The notes under the pieces were generated by a model. It was not told the DNA's origin and did no database searches. It saw nothing but the letters and a program-made list of their open reading frames with translations. From a virus, in the IMG/VR virus record IMGVR_UViG_3300025138_000108, positions 1 through 38,739 of that record: 38,739 nucleotides of DNA; one strand, given 5' to 3'. Positions 38,388 through 38,739 of this stretch are shown one piece after another (positions within the stretch are counted from its first letter, which is position 1; every line of letters begins with the position of its first letter). Position numbers and translations under genes: made by a program.

Positions 38388-38732
38388 ATGAGAAAACAAA
38401 AACCATTAGTATTAAATAATGAGGTAGCAGCTCCCAGTAATTTTGCATGGCTTAAAAAAAATATAGTTATTGTGCCTGTGATAGCTGCAATCTTAGCTGG
38501 AACTTTTACGTCTATTAAGTATGTATTAAATTTAACAGATACTATTACAGCTAACTCAGAAACTATTCTTAAACTAGAAGAAAAAAATACAGCATCTGTA
38601 GCTGACATCTACGATCTTAAAACAAGACTTGCAGCAGCAGAAGCAACATGGACGATGGCAGAGAATCTGTATCGCCAGCTTTCAGAAACTGTACGGGACC
38701 ACGAATATGACCTTAAAGACTTATCGAGATAA
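38388..38732 (+). CDS. Membrane-anchored coiled-coil protein, holin/spanin-like
   Basis: This 114-residue protein has a polar N-terminus (MRKQKPLVLNNEVAAP), one hydrophobic segment at about 25-42 (NIVIVPVIAAILAGTF) and then a long charged helix (about 50-113: TDTITANSETILKLEEKN, LKTRLAAAEATW, YRQLSETVRDHEYDLKDL). This membrane-then-coiled-coil order is typical of phage inner-membrane spanins and some holin-associated proteins. No peptidoglycan hydrolase is nearby in the window. It lies after the 26-residue cationic peptide, and together they may form a small lysis cassette (inference). The gene is complete and ends seven bases before the window edge. Confidence 0.6.
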   Translation: MRKQKPLVLNNEVAAPSNFAWLKKNIVIVPVIAAILAGTFTSIKYVLNLTDTITANSETILKLEEKNTASVADIYDLKTRLAAAEATWTMAENLYRQLSETVRDHEYDLKDLSR

Positions 38733-38739
38733 CCTATTA

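Noticed and set aside
1-38739. CRISPR arrays, tRNA genes, integrase and insertion sequences
   Set aside because: I looked for regularly spaced repeats, cloverleaf-like segments, tyrosine/serine recombinase motifs and transposase motifs and recognised none. A tRNA in AT-rich DNA could still be missed by eye.

Overview
This window looks like most of the genome of a marine tailed phage, probably podovirus-like and infecting an AT-rich bacterium such as SAR11/Pelagibacter. The evidence is the very AT-rich sequence, tightly packed genes with 1-20 base overlaps, a T7-type family A DNA polymerase, P22-like head-tail and tail proteins, and several small proteins that I recognise from uncultured marine phage genomes. 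Host and family are inference. I saw no terminase, portal, major capsid, integrase, RNA polymerase, endolysin or tRNA gene. The first three presumably lie beyond the left edge, where the window opens inside a gene.

Layout. (1) 1-6909, + strand: end of a structural gene, P22 gp4-like connector, adaptor and neck-type proteins, a virion protein with a cupredoxin-like copper motif and WG repeats, a fibre-like protein, a glycine-rich adhesin and a small fibre-associated protein. (2) 6910-13537: an island of twelve genes in three strand blocks (- / + / -). Eleven encode different 2-oxoglutarate/Fe(II) oxygenases and one is unrecognised. (3) 13581-18142, + strand: a gp10-like tail protein, four small proteins, and two glycosyltransferases. 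(4) 18198-27569: four large virion or ejection-type proteins, two carrying a DGGR-type motif, plus one small partner. (5) 27569-28340: a coiled-coil/membrane protein, a small Cys-containing protein and a SpeD-like pyruvoyl decarboxylase. (6) 28337-29767, - strand: an SNF2-like helicase. (7) 29831-37659, + strand: replication genes (conserved coiled-coil protein, ssDNA-binding-like protein, AEP primase, third glycosyltransferase, UvrD-like helicase, DUF3310 protein, DNA polymerase), preceded by a near-perfect sigma70 promoter at 30187-30214. (8) 37662-38732: a conserved unknown, a 26-residue cationic peptide and a membrane/coiled-coil protein.

The most striking feature is the oxygenase island. 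Nearly every member keeps an intact metal triad and 2-oxoglutarate-binding Arg, yet the sequences are diverse and include P4H/PKHD-like, HxH-type, JmjC/cupin-like and DUF6445-like forms. One is fused to an HD-like domain and another has lost the Arg. The island interrupts the virion genes, next to the adhesin on one side and near two glycosyltransferases on the other. A testable idea is hydroxylation followed by glycosylation of a virion protein, DNA or a metabolite. Other notable elements are a GC-rich RNA hairpin in front of the primase gene, a hairpin that encloses a ribosome binding site, and promoter-like palindromes at strand switches.
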